Assembly (NCBI RefSeq): GCF_024972775.1
Contig: NZ_CP092282.1
Location: 682,001-746,000, forward strand
Origin: Dehalobacter sp. DCM
GTDB lineage: Bacteria > Bacillota > Desulfitobacteriia > Desulfitobacteriales > Syntrophobotulaceae
Reading direction: 5' to 3'
DNA length: 64,000 bases
Shown here: one piece after another, positions 47,643 to 56,924 of the stretch
Layout: each line of letters starts with the position of its first letter
Position numbering within the stretch: position 1 is the first letter of the stretch
Notes under the pieces: generated by a model
What the model saw: the letters and a program-made list of their open reading frames with translations, nothing else
The model's database searches: none
What the model was told of the DNA's origin: nothing
Position numbers and translations under genes: made by a program

Positions 47643-48484
47643 AGAAAGTACGCATGATGGAAGGACCGATTGTTTTAATTCGGGGAGCGGGAGAACAGGC
47701 TTCCGGCGTGGGATGGGTGCTTGCTAAAGCGGGATTTCGGGTGGTCATGACCGAATTGGCAGAGCCATTAATGATCCGCTGGCCTGTTTGTTTCGGCAAT
47801 GCCGTCTATGAAGGGCGATGGCAGGTTGAGGGTATTCCTGCTATCCACCTGGACGATCCGCTGGCGTGTCAAGCTGCTTGGCAATCAGGAGAAATCCCGA
47901 TACTTATTGACCCAAATTTGAAAAGCTTATCCGCCTTAAGTCCCCTTATCGTGGTTGATGCGATCCTGGCCAAACGTAACACGGGGACAACGCGAAATAT
48001 GGCTAAGTTAACATTTGGCTTAGGTCCGGGTTTTACGGCAGGGATCGATGTTGATGTCGTGATTGAAACGAATCGTGGCCACGACCTGGGACGCTTGATT
48101 TATGAAGGCAGTGCGCAGCCTAATACGGGTATCCCAGGTGAAATTGGGGGCAAAACATCCCGACGCGTCCTCTATTCACCCAAAGCCGGGATATTTAAAG
48201 CAAAACGGGCCATTGGAGACTATGTACACACGGACGATTGCGTCGGTGAAATTGATGATGGTGTCTCCTCCGCAGCGGTCTTTGCTTTATGTGACGGTAT
48301 CTTAAGAGGATTATTACGAACCAATACGGCAATCTCACAAAAGGTGAAGATTGGCGATGTCGATCCGCGAGGACGTCAGGACTATTGCCGGACGATCTCA
48401 GAAAAGGCCAGAGCTTTAGGCGGCGCAGTATTACTCGGCATTGCAGAGAGCGGAATTCTCTATGTATCTTATGCGATAGAATAA
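47639..48484 (+). CDS. yqeB: YqeB-type selenium-dependent Mo-hydroxylase maturation protein
   Basis: 281 residues, EF2563/YqeB family. VLIRGAGEQASGVGWVLAKA is the N-terminal dinucleotide-binding motif, LTFGLGPGFTAGIDVDVVIE a hallmark, and IPGEIGGKTSRRV follows. It is part of the yqeC-mocA-yqeB set tied to selenium insertion into Mo hydroxylases, with 4-bp overlap to mocA. It is last gene of the catabolic cluster; a terminator follows. Confidence 0.88.
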   Translation: MKKVRMMEGPIVLIRGAGEQASGVGWVLAKAGFRVVMTELAEPLMIRWPVCFGNAVYEGRWQVEGIPAIHLDDPLACQAAWQSGEIPILIDPNLKSLSALSPLIVVDAILAKRNTGTTRNMAKLTFGLGPGFTAGIDVDVVIETNRGHDLGRLIYEGSAQPNTGIPGEIGGKTSRRVLYSPKAGIFKAKRAIGDYVHTDDCVGEIDDGVSSAAVFALCDGILRGLLRTNTAISQKVKIGDVDPRGRQDYCRTISEKARALGGAVLLGIAESGILYVSYAIE

Positions 48485-48521
48485 CATCCGTTAAGTTTAT
48501 TCCACTACATTCGTTGTTACT

Positions 48522-48574
48522 CCTTTCACTTACGCCTGTATCCGAAGGGCAGTACAGATGAAAGGTGTTTTTGT
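48522..48574 (+). terminator. Terminator at the end of the catabolic cluster
   Basis: CCTTTCA (48522-48528) pairs with TGAAAGG (48559-48565) around an inner CTGTA/TACAG stem, followed by TGTTTTT. A second small hairpin CCAATT/AATTGG lies just beyond it. Confidence 0.6.
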
Positions 48575-48638
48575 TGTGCCAATTTTTAATTGGATTTATT
48601 CCTGTTCATACCAGTAAATGATAAAGGAGGAAAAACAA

Positions 48639-51600
48639 ATGGCTAAATTAAAAACAATGTCGGGGAATGAAGCTGCAGCGCACGCTTCTTATGCGTTTTC
48701 AGAAGTTGCAACCATTTTCCCAATCACCCCTTCATCCGACATGGCAGAATTTGTTGATGAATGGGCAGCCCATGGCCGCAAGAATATATTCGGCCAACCG
48801 ATGAAAGTCGTGGAAATGCAGTCCGAAGGCGGCGCCGCCGGTGCATTTCATGGCTCACTGCAAGCCGGTGCGTTAACCACGACCTATACCGCATCCCAGG
48901 GACTTCTGCTTATGATCCCAAATATGTACAAGGTATCCGGGGAATTGCTCCCGGGAGTCTTTCACGTCAGTGCCCGTGCCATCGCGGCGCATGCGCTTTC
49001 TATCTTCGGGGATCATCAGGATGTCATGTCCGTTCGGATGACCGGATATGCCATGCTCAGCTCCGGCAGCGTCCAAGAAGCCATGGACATGGCGTATCTC
49101 GCGCATCTTTGCGCCATCAAAGCACGTGTACCTTTCCTTCATTTCTTCGACGGATTCCGGACATCTCACGAGATTTCCAAGATCAGTGTGCCCGACTACG
49201 AGGAAGTAGCCACACTCTTGGATCACGACGCCCTGAAGCGATTCAGAGACAATGCCTTGAATCCGGAGCGGCCCTGCCTGAGAGGAACGGCGCAGAACCC
49301 GGATATCTACTTCCAGGGCAGAGAAGCGTCCAACCTGTTCTATCAGGCTGTTCCCGCTATCGTCGAAGATTACATGAATCAATATAAAGAACTGACCGGC
49401 CGGGAATATAAACTGTTTGAGTATTACGGCGCACCGGATGCCGAGCGGGTCATTATCGTCATGGGCTCCGTCGGTGATACCATCAGTGAAACCATCGATT
49501 ATCTGGCAGCCAAAGGCGAAAAGGTCGGGGTTTTACGGGTTCGTTTATTCCGTCCGTTCTCCGTGGATCATTTCCTTAAAGCCTTACCGGCCACCGTCAA
49601 GAAAATAGCCGTTTTAGAGCGGACCAAAGAACCCGGTTCCATTGGCGAACCCTTGTACCTGGATGTCGTCGATGCCTTCTACGATAAGGCCAATCAACCG
49701 GTCATCGTGGGCGGACGGTATGGACTGGGATCCAAAGATACCACACCGTCGCAGATCCTGGCGGTGTATGAAAACTTAAAAGCCGACCAGCCGAAGAACG
49801 GATTCACCATCGGCATCGTCGATGACGTCACCTTCACCTCGCTGGAAGAAAAAGAATTCATCGATACCACACCGGAAGGGACGATCAGCTGTCAGTTCTG
49901 GGGACTGGGAGCGGACGGGACCGTCGGAGCCAACAAACAGGCGATCAAAATCATCGGCGACCATACCACCATGTACGCCCAAGCCTATTTCTCCTATGAC
50001 AGCAAAAAATCCGGCGGCACCACCGTATCGCACTTGCGTTTCGGGAAGAACCCGATCAAGGCGTCCTATCTGGTCAATACCGCAGATTATGTGGCCTGCC
50101 ATAACCAATCCTATGTGGATAAATATAACCTCTTAAAAGGCCTGAAAAAAGGCGGAACCTTTGTCTTAAACTGTCAGTGGAGTGCCGAAGAACTGGATGA
50201 GAAACTGCCGGAAGCGCTGAAGCGGGTCATAGCCGACAAAGAAGCCCAATTCTATATCATCGATGCCGTCAAGATCGCCAAAGAGCTGGGACTGGGCAAC
50301 CGGATCAATATGATCATGCAGTCCGCCTTCTTCAAACTGGCGAAAGTCATCCCCTTAGACGACGCACTGCAATACCTGAAAGATTCCATCGTCAAAACCT
50401 ACGGCAAAAAAGGCCAGGATATCGTGGATATGAATAATAAAGCCGTGGATGCCGGCTGCGATGCTCTCGTAAAAGTGACGATCCCAGCCGCCTGGGCTCA
50501 GGCAGATCCGAAGAAGGGGCTGTTCCTGGGTGACGAGAACGAACCGGCCTTCATTAAAGACATCGCTCGGGTGATGGCAGCCCAGGAAGGCGACAAACTG
50601 CCGGTAAGCGCCTTTACCGGCCGTGAAGACGGCACATTCCCCGCCGGGACCTCCGCCTATGAAAAACGCGGAATCGGTACGGCAGTGCCTGAATGGATCA
50701 GCACCAACTGTATCCAGTGTAATCAATGTTCGTATGTATGCCCGCATGCCGCCATCCGTCCGTTCCTTCTGAGTGAACAGGAAGCAGCCAATGCACCGGA
50801 AGGCTTTGTAACAATTAAAGCCGTGGGCAAAGATCTGGCCGGACTGCAATTCCGGGCCCAGGTCAGCCCGCTGGACTGCACCGGGTGCGGCAACTGCGCC
50901 GACGTTTGCCCGGGGAAAGAAAAAGCCCTGGTCATGAAAGACGTGGAAGAAATGACACGGATCCAGGCCCCGCTGTGGGACTATGCCATGACCATACCCG
51001 ATAAAGAAGACAAAATCACGAACAGGAATTCAGTGAAGAACACGCAGTTCTTAAAACCCCTGCTGGAGTTCAGCGGCGCCTGTCCGGGGTGCGGAGAAAC
51101 GGCGTATGTCAAGCTGATCACCCAGCTGTTTGGGGACCGGATGATGATCGCCAACGCCACGGGCTGTACCTCGATCTGGGGCGGCAGTGCACCATCCATA
51201 CCGTATACCGTGAACAAGGAAGGCAAAGGGCCGACCTGGGCCAATTCCCTCTTCGAAGACAATGCGGAATACGGGTACGGCATGTATCTGGGTGTAGAGC
51301 AGCAGCGCAGTCAGCTGGCGGAAGAAATGAAGCAAGCGCTGGCACTGGATATCCCGGCGGCCATGAAAGATGCTTTCCAGGAATGGCTGGCCAATAGGAA
51401 TGACGGTGAAGGTTCCAAGGCGGCGGCTCAAAAAGTATTGGCAGCATTTGCCGGTATGGATCCCAAAGGCGATGCGCTGTTAACCGGCATCTGGAATAAG
51501 AAAGAGCACTTAGTCAAGAAATCCCAGTGGATCATCGGCGGCGACGGCTGGGCCTACGATATCGGGTACGGCGGATTGGATCATGTACTGGCATCCGGGG

Positions 51601-52169
51601 ACGATGTCAATGTGTTGGTACTGGATACGGAAGTATACTCCAATACCGGCGGCCAGGCATCCAAAGCCACACCCCGGGCAGCCATCGCGAAATTTGCCGC
51701 CTCCGGCAAGAAAATCCGGAAGAAAGACCTGGGCATGATGGCGATGAGTTACGGTTATGTCTACGTGGCCCAGATTGCCTTAGGATCCAATATGAGCCAG
51801 ACCCTGAAAGCCATTCAGGAAGCCGAAGCGTACAAAGGCCCCTCGCTCATCATTGCCTATGCGCCGTGCATCAACCACGGTATCCGTTCCGGTATGGCCA
51901 CCAGTGTGACCCAGGCGAAGAAAGCGGTGGAAGCCGGCTATTGGCACCTCTACCGTTACAATCCGGATTTGCTGGAAGAAGGCAAGAATCCATTCAGTTT
52001 GGATTCCAAAGAGCCCACGGCATCGTTCCGGGATTTCATTATGTCGGAAGTGCGTTACAGCTCGTTGTTAAGAACCTTCCCGGAAACAGCGGAGGAGTTG
52101 TTCACCGGTGCTGAGAAGTTTGCTAAAGAGCGGTATAAGTCCTATAAACGCCTGGCAGATCAGAATTAA
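48639..52169 (+). CDS. nifJ: Pyruvate:ferredoxin (flavodoxin) oxidoreductase
   Basis: 1176 residues, the single-chain multi-domain form. It converts pyruvate, CoA and ferredoxin to acetyl-CoA and CO2. N-terminal domain with FPITPSSDMAEFVDEW, two ferredoxin clusters (CIQCNQCSYVCPH and CTGCGNCADVCPG), a CPGCGETAY segment, and the thiamine-diphosphate site GDGWAYDIGYGGLDH...NTGGQ. Start ATG 48639 has AAAGGAGG upstream. Codon use is more GC-rich than its neighbours, as for a highly expressed gene. It would take the pyruvate made by Dml. Confidence 0.95.
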   Translation: MAKLKTMSGNEAAAHASYAFSEVATIFPITPSSDMAEFVDEWAAHGRKNIFGQPMKVVEMQSEGGAAGAFHGSLQAGALTTTYTASQGLLLMIPNMYKVSGELLPGVFHVSARAIAAHALSIFGDHQDVMSVRMTGYAMLSSGSVQEAMDMAYLAHLCAIKARVPFLHFFDGFRTSHEISKISVPDYEEVATLLDHDALKRFRDNALNPERPCLRGTAQNPDIYFQGREASNLFYQAVPAIVEDYMNQYKELTGREYKLFEYYGAPDAERVIIVMGSVGDTISETIDYLAAKGEKVGVLRVRLFRPFSVDHFLKALPATVKKIAVLERTKEPGSIGEPLYLDVVDAFYDKANQPVIVGGRYGLGSKDTTPSQILAVYENLKADQPKNGFTIGIVDDVTFTSLEEKEFIDTTPEGTISCQFWGLGADGTVGANKQAIKIIGDHTTMYAQAYFSYDSKKSGGTTVSHLRFGKNPIKASYLVNTADYVACHNQSYVDKYNLLKGLKKGGTFVLNCQWSAEELDEKLPEALKRVIADKEAQFYIIDAVKIAKELGLGNRINMIMQSAFFKLAKVIPLDDALQYLKDSIVKTYGKKGQDIVDMNNKAVDAGCDALVKVTIPAAWAQADPKKGLFLGDENEPAFIKDIARVMAAQEGDKLPVSAFTGREDGTFPAGTSAYEKRGIGTAVPEWISTNCIQCNQCSYVCPHAAIRPFLLSEQEAANAPEGFVTIKAVGKDLAGLQFRAQVSPLDCTGCGNCADVCPGKEKALVMKDVEEMTRIQAPLWDYAMTIPDKEDKITNRNSVKNTQFLKPLLEFSGACPGCGETAYVKLITQLFGDRMMIANATGCTSIWGGSAPSIPYTVNKEGKGPTWANSLFEDNAEYGYGMYLGVEQQRSQLAEEMKQALALDIPAAMKDAFQEWLANRNDGEGSKAAAQKVLAAFAGMDPKGDALLTGIWNKKEHLVKKSQWIIGGDGWAYDIGYGGLDHVLASGDDVNVLVLDTEVYSNTGGQASKATPRAAIAKFAASGKKIRKKDLGMMAMSYGYVYVAQIALGSNMSQTLKAIQEAEAYKGPSLIIAYAPCINHGIRSGMATSVTQAKKAVEAGYWHLYRYNPDLLEEGKNPFSLDSKEPTASFRDFIMSEVRYSSLLRTFPETAEELFTGAEKFAKERYKSYKRLADQN

Positions 52170-52180
52170 TGGAGAGCTCG

Positions 52181-52234
52181 TAGACCATTCTCGAATCAGT
52201 TACTCAAATTACGCCATCGTAAGGTCGCCTGCAC
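52181..52234. repeat. 54-nt gene-end repeat, copy 1
   Basis: GTAGACCATTCTCGAATC... to GTAAGGTCGCCTGCA; 11 nt after the pyruvate oxidoreductase stop. The copy at 54944-54997 is also 54 nt, aligns without gaps and differs at about ten positions. Confidence 0.7.
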
Positions 52235-52302
52235 AATGTCGCTGTCAAGAAGGTATTAAAAGAACGGTAGACTTGTACATCATTCTTGTATTTTTCTTTA
52301 CG

Positions 52303-52428
52303 CCTCAAATCAGGTCTGTGTGCCACAGTTCCGGCCGACAAGCGGAGCACGGATTGCGTAGCGCGGCAGATAGCGCCATGGATGGCGCTATCTGCCGAAA
52401 GCGGAATGTGGCATGCAGACCCAGCCCA
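52303..52428. repeat. Foldback repeat B, copy 2
   Basis: Starts CCTCAAATCAGGTCTG and ends CGGAATGTGGCATGCAGACC. GGTCTGTGTGCCACA and TGTGGCATGCAGACC form the outer stem; TAGCGCCATGGATGGCGCTA forms the inner hairpin. Same ends as 18860-19043 but a different inner stem. The 52170-52784 gap also holds a 54-nt repeat, a hairpin (AATCAGGTGTG at 52475) and a terminator. Confidence 0.7.
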
Positions 52429-52707
52429 GATTATTGTTGCTTCTGTCATGGTATTTAAAGAGTGATGTACTAACAATCAGGTGTGTGGCAACCCACACCT
52501 GATTTAAAAATAGGCTGAAGTGAATATTGTAATTCCTGACAAGAAAAACATTCAAACATAATTCTTTGACATTGTTGAATACTAATAAGCAGGTTAAATA
52601 TATCCCGGCATCAATTTAAAAATATAATCAGATGGAAAATGTTGAAATGGATAGGGCGATGAGATAAAATATTATTGCACTATTTAACAAGCAATGATTG
52701 ATACGGG

Positions 52708-52740
52708 ACCGACATCACCATAAGGTCGGTTTTTATATTT
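52708..52740 (+). terminator. Terminator upstream of fba
   Basis: ACCGAC (52708-52713) pairs with GTCGGT (52725-52730), followed by TTTTTATATTT. It ends about 45 bp before the fba start, so it is either the end of an upstream transcript or an attenuator in the fba leader; I cannot tell which. Confidence 0.6.
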
Positions 52741-52784
52741 AATGATTCTGGTTAATACATATAAAATATCTGGGAGGTAATATT

Positions 52785-53717
52785 ATGCCACTGGTAACAT
52801 CAACTGAAATGTTCAAAAGCGTTTATGGGAAATGTGCTGTTGGCGCATTCAACGTCAACAACATGGAAATCATTCAAGGGATCGTTGAAGCAGCAAAAGA
52901 AGAACAAGCCCCATTAATCCTGCAGGTTTCCGCCGGAGCCCGCAAATATGCCAAACATGTCTATCTCATGAAATTAGTTGAGGCGGCTGTAGAGGATACC
53001 GGATTGCCGATTTGCCTGCATTTGGACCATGGCGAAGACTTTGAGGTCTGCAAGAGCTGTATTGACGGCGGTTTCACCTCAGTCATGATCGACGGATCAA
53101 AACTTCCCTTTGCCGAAAATATCGCGGTCACGAAAAAGGTTGTTGAATATGCGCATTCCAAGGGCGTTGTGGTCGAGGCTGAACTGGGCAGACTAGCCGG
53201 TGTTGAGGATGATGTCAATGTCAGTGCGAAGGATTCCTCCTATACGGTTCCCGAGCAGGCAGCAGAGTTTGTTCAAAAAACAGGCTGTGATTCCTTGGCG
53301 ATTGCTATCGGCACCAGTCACGGCGCCTATAAGTTTAAAGGAGATGCCAAGTTGGATTTTGAGCGTCTGCAAACAATTGCCTCACTGCTTCCGGGCTTCC
53401 CGTTGGTTCTGCATGGTGCGTCGACCGTTCTGCCGGAATTTGTGACCAAATGCAACCAGTACGGCGGCGAAATCAAAGGGGCGCAGGGTGTTCCCGAAGA
53501 AATGCTCCGGCAGGCCGGTACGATGGGAATTTGCAAAATAAACATCGACACGGACTTAAGGCTGGCCATGACCGCTTCCGTCAGAGAATACTTAGCCTTA
53601 AACCCAGCAGATTTTGATCCCCGTCAGTATCTAAAACCGGCACGCGAAGCCATTAAGAATATGGTGAAACATAAAATCAAAGATGTGCTCAACTGCAGCA
53701 ACATGTTGATTGATTAA
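52785..53717 (+). CDS. fba: Fructose-bisphosphate aldolase, class II
   Basis: 310 residues. Zinc-dependent glycolytic/gluconeogenic aldolase. LHLDHGEDFEVCKSCIDGGF has the catalytic Asp and zinc His, VVEAELGRLAGVEDDV the Glu, and LVLHGAST and KINIDTDLR bind phosphate. Length is normal. GGGAGGT lies upstream. An independent unit after the pyruvate oxidoreductase; its presence in an anaerobe living on organic acids would fit gluconeogenesis. Confidence 0.93.
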   Translation: MPLVTSTEMFKSVYGKCAVGAFNVNNMEIIQGIVEAAKEEQAPLILQVSAGARKYAKHVYLMKLVEAAVEDTGLPICLHLDHGEDFEVCKSCIDGGFTSVMIDGSKLPFAENIAVTKKVVEYAHSKGVVVEAELGRLAGVEDDVNVSAKDSSYTVPEQAAEFVQKTGCDSLAIAIGTSHGAYKFKGDAKLDFERLQTIASLLPGFPLVLHGASTVLPEFVTKCNQYGGEIKGAQGVPEEMLRQAGTMGICKINIDTDLRLAMTASVREYLALNPADFDPRQYLKPAREAIKNMVKHKIKDVLNCSNMLID

Positions 53718-53773
53718 AGGATAAAATAGGTTAAATTAATCGGCACTTCATGTGGCAAGGTATATTTAAGCGG

Positions 53774-53816
53774 GGGCTGTTGCACAACGAACGTAATTTT
53801 TCGTGGGCAATAGCCC
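53774..53816. repeat. Imperfect hairpin, IS-end-like
   Basis: GGGCTGTTGCAC (53774-53785) pairs imperfectly with GTGGGCAATAGCCC (53803-53816). GGGGCTGTTGCACAA resembles the termini of some insertion sequences, but no transposase accompanies it. A 65-codon minus-strand frame across the gap is not supported. Confidence 0.4.
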
Positions 53817-53966
53817 TACTTTTGTGCCCAAACCAAGAGCGAATGCGGGCTTGAATAGTTCGCATAACGCCATTATCTATACAGGTCGGTTTATTAATAA
53901 AAAATCCACCCCAGCCGTAAATTATCATTCATTATGACAATATACTAATGCAGGGTGGTGTTAACA

Positions 53967-54947
53967 ATGAATGATGTTTTCAGCATGAGTTATCTTAGTT
54001 TTGGCAATACCTCTAAATATATCGAACAGGTCGATAAAACCAAAGGAAATTTAAACATGGTTGCCCCTAATTATTTTGAGTTGAAGCCACAAGGGACTCT
54101 CAAAATCACTTCACAATGTGATCCCGTTTTCATTCGGCACATGCATGAACGGGGGATTACGGTTGTCCCTTTTCTTAGCAACCATTGGGATCGGGGGCTT
54201 GGCCGCGCAGCTTTAGCTGAGAGAACTCTGCTTGCGGGTCAATGTGCCGATTTTATCGCGATGAACGATTTAGACGGTGTCAATATTGATCTAGAGAATG
54301 TGACGGACGCTGACCGGGAAGCGTATACCGATTTTGTCCGGCAGCTGCGCGAAAGGATTCCGGCTCCTAAAGAAGTATCCGTTGCTGTAGCGGCGAACCC
54401 CAACGGATGGACAAAAGGCTGGCATGGTTCCTATGACTACGCTGAGTTAGCAAAATACGCCGATTATCTCCTGATCATGGCCTATGATGAGAGCTATACC
54501 GGAGGACCTGAGGGACCGGTTGCGGGCTATCGTTGGGTAGAACGCGCGATTCATTACGCCTTAATGAAAGGCGTGCCACCAGAAAAAATAGTCCTCGGAA
54601 TTCCGTTTTATGGCCGCTATTGGAAGATAGGACAGGCGGTGGGAGGTATAGGTATCTCCAATAAACGTGTTGATGAATTGATTGGCCAGTATGGTGGTAC
54701 TGTTATTTTTGATGATACCGCCAAATCACCGCGAGCAGTCATGACGATCTCGGGTGGAAGTATCCCGGCACCAGTAGCAGGTAAGGTTCTTACCCCGGGG
54801 ACATACCATATCTGGTATGAGAATAACGATTCGATACGGGCGAAACTCTCACTGCGGCGTCAATATAATCTCAAAGGGATCGGAAGCTGGAGCCTTGGCC
54901 AAGAAAATCCGTCTTTATGGCAGTCCTATCGTTTCTGGATCCAGTAG
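53967..54947 (+). CDS. GH18 family glycosidase without LysM
   Basis: 326 residues from ATG 53967 (AGGGTGG upstream; GTG 53955 in frame). A single GH18 barrel with catalytic motif DGVNIDLENV (D108, E110) and LLIMAYDESY, similar to the catalytic part of the SleL/YaaH-like protein at 19773, but with no cell-wall-binding repeats and no signal peptide. It probably acts on peptidoglycan or a chitin-like glycan. The TAG stop lies inside the 54-nt repeat. Confidence 0.85.
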   Translation: MNDVFSMSYLSFGNTSKYIEQVDKTKGNLNMVAPNYFELKPQGTLKITSQCDPVFIRHMHERGITVVPFLSNHWDRGLGRAALAERTLLAGQCADFIAMNDLDGVNIDLENVTDADREAYTDFVRQLRERIPAPKEVSVAVAANPNGWTKGWHGSYDYAELAKYADYLLIMAYDESYTGGPEGPVAGYRWVERAIHYALMKGVPPEKIVLGIPFYGRYWKIGQAVGGIGISNKRVDELIGQYGGTVIFDDTAKSPRAVMTISGGSIPAPVAGKVLTPGTYHIWYENNDSIRAKLSLRRQYNLKGIGSWSLGQENPSLWQSYRFWIQ

Positions 54948-54997
54948 ACCATTCTCGAATTAGTTACTCAGATTACTTCAGAGTAAGGTCGTCTGCA
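54944..54997. repeat. 54-nt gene-end repeat, copy 2
   Basis: Same length and ends as 52181-52234. Its TAG (54945-54947) is the stop codon of the GH18 gene. Downstream lie three GGTATC motifs at 12-18-bp spacing before the convergent MFS gene. Confidence 0.7.
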
Positions 54998-55089
54998 ATA
55001 CAGGACATTTTGCCTGAAATTATTCGATTTCTGGTATCGGTATTTGGTATCAATATTTTGGTATCGATATATAAAACCGGCCACGCAGA

Positions 55090-56304
55090 TTATTTGGCAG
55101 CTTCGACGGAATGGACATAACCTTTATTGACCAAATGATTCCACGATAAAAGACTGATAAAGGCAGCAATAAAATACATTATTCCAATGATCACGATTCT
55201 GTTCGTCCAATCCAAAGAAATAAGTATCATTCCAAAACTTCCGAAAAGTGTCATAATAAAGTTTAAAAGGGAGGAGACACTGCCATTATCTCGTGGGTGC
55301 TGTTCAAATATAATATTGGTGGAAGGGGGCCGTAAAAGGCCGCAGGCAAGTGTCGAGGGAATTAAAGTCAGAACAAAAAATAGGGGTGAATGACTGCCAA
55401 ACAGGGCAATCAGAAAACCGCTGAGTGCGGTGATGATAAATGCGGAATTGATTATAGTTTGATCAGAATGGCGCCGACACAATTTGATATAGAGAAATGG
55501 TGCAATGACAGAAGCGACGGCATTGGCTGCAAAAAAGAAGCTGTATAGTTGCTCAGACAAACCAAACTGATCGATATAGATGTAGGAGGAACTCGATACG
55601 TAGGCCATAAGCGGAATCGCTCCAAGCGAGAAGGTCACGGTCAAGGACGAAAAGCCGGGATTGCGGAGAACAGTTCCCAGTCTGCAGATGGATTGAAAAA
55701 CATTGCCTTCTGTTTTTTCTTCTAATGTTTCCTTAAACAAGATGATACCGATTAAGGATATAAGGCCGATAAGGCTAAGAAAACCAAAAATCCCCCGCCA
55801 GGTCGTCACTTTCAAAATAAGGGCCCCGACAACGGGTGCGATAATGGGAGCCATAAAGATCATCGACTGCACAACAGCTAAAATAGAAACGCGTTCTTTT
55901 TCGTCATAGACATCTTTAATAATGGCCATGGAAACAGCGGAAAGGGCACCGCTTCCCAGGGCTTGAAGTACTCTATATCCAATCAAGAGATAGATACTGG
56001 AGGCAGCGGCGCATAGAATGCTTGAGATTATATACACAATTATACCGAAAAGCAGCAGAGGTTTTCGTCCAAATCGGTCACTTAAGGGCCCGAAAATGAG
56101 TGAGCCAACGGCATAAAAAATAAAGAAAAAGATCAAGGTCATATTGACCACACCGGCAGTGGACTGAAAACTATCCGCCATATGCGGCAGAGCAGGCAGA
56201 TAAAGGTCTGTTGTCATAGGTACAAATGCACTGAGTAAGGCAATAAGAACAATCAGACCACGATTTCCAAGATATATTTGTTTTTTAAATTTTTCATTTG
56301 TCAT
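55090..56304 (-). CDS. Bcr/CflA-type MFS multidrug exporter
   Basis: About 404 residues with 12 membrane helices. ALLSAFVPMTTDLYLPALP is the TM1 signature of drug:H+ antiporter family Bcr/CflA, FGPLSDRFGRKPLLL is MFS motif A and RVLQALGSGA motif C-like. It would expel drugs or small metabolites; the substrate is unknown. ATG 56304 is used, with AAGGAG 15 bp upstream; GTG 56331 is in frame. Confidence 0.88.
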   Translation of the reverse strand: MTNEKFKKQIYLGNRGLIVLIALLSAFVPMTTDLYLPALPHMADSFQSTAGVVNMTLIFFFIFYAVGSLIFGPLSDRFGRKPLLLFGIIVYIISSILCAAASSIYLLIGYRVLQALGSGALSAVSMAIIKDVYDEKERVSILAVVQSMIFMAPIIAPVVGALILKVTTWRGIFGFLSLIGLISLIGIILFKETLEEKTEGNVFQSICRLGTVLRNPGFSSLTVTFSLGAIPLMAYVSSSSYIYIDQFGLSEQLYSFFFAANAVASVIAPFLYIKLCRRHSDQTIINSAFIITALSGFLIALFGSHSPLFFVLTLIPSTLACGLLRPPSTNIIFEQHPRDNGSVSSLLNFIMTLFGSFGMILISLDWTNRIVIIGIMYFIAAFISLLSWNHLVNKGYVHSVEAAK

Positions 56305-56437
56305 GATAGTTATCGGAAGCTCCTTATTCACATCAACTATTTGATTTCAAATCTTTTTATATTATATACGATGGTGTTTGGAAATGCAATACCAACTTGA
56401 ATACTCATGTATATTCAGGTTGGCGCATATCAACGGC

Positions 56438-56472
56438 TAAAATAAAGGATCGCTTTATTATTCAAGCGATCC
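56438..56472 (-). terminator. Terminator after tlp
   Basis: On the minus strand GGATCGCTT pairs with AAGCGATCC, followed by TTTATTTT, just after the tlp stop at 56482. A second hairpin (CCAACTTGAATA/TATATTCAGGTTGG, 56392-56423) lies between it and the MFS gene. Confidence 0.8.
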
Positions 56473-56481
56473 AACTCACTA

Positions 56482-56712
56482 TTAATTCTGATAGCCACGC
56501 TTTTTATCAAGTGCTTCGTCTCGGATTTCTGCCCGCATATTGTCTAAGGCATCCTGTCTGCGATCATTTTTTGCTTCCAGATCCTCTTTCGATTTTGGAT
56601 CATCTGTCCTTGCGATCATTTCATCCGCCAGTTCCATATTTTGAATGGTGTGGTTAATATTTTTTTGGATTCGGTCTACGTTATCCCTGCGATCATCGGG
56701 TTTGCTTTTCAC
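56482..56712 (-). CDS. tlp: Small acid-soluble spore protein Tlp
   Basis: 76 residues, highly charged. KPDDRRDNVDRIQKNINHT, EAKNDRRQDAL and EIRDEALDKK match the Tlp family of spore-core proteins expressed in the forespore. GTG start with AAGGAGG 9 bp upstream. It supports an endospore-forming host. Confidence 0.9.
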   Translation of the reverse strand: MKSKPDDRRDNVDRIQKNINHTIQNMELADEMIARTDDPKSKEDLEAKNDRRQDALDNMRAEIRDEALDKKRGYQN

Positions 56713-56924
56713 CGCGGCGTTCCTCCTTAAAAAATCTTTTGTTTATTGTTTGAAAAGTAAGGCGGTCTTATTCAGACCCGACACGTAAACATTTTATATT
56801 TGAGTTTAAAATACATAAGAATTAATCGGCGTATAAGTGTTAAGAGGAAAACACACGCGACTATAGAATTTTATGGTGTGCTTTTAAAAAAAGTAAAAGA
56901 AAAATAGTTGATAGGAAATGGACA

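Noticed and set aside
53731-53928. Minus-strand 65-codon frame
   Set aside because: Lies over a hairpin resembling an IS end; no ribosome site and no recognised domain.
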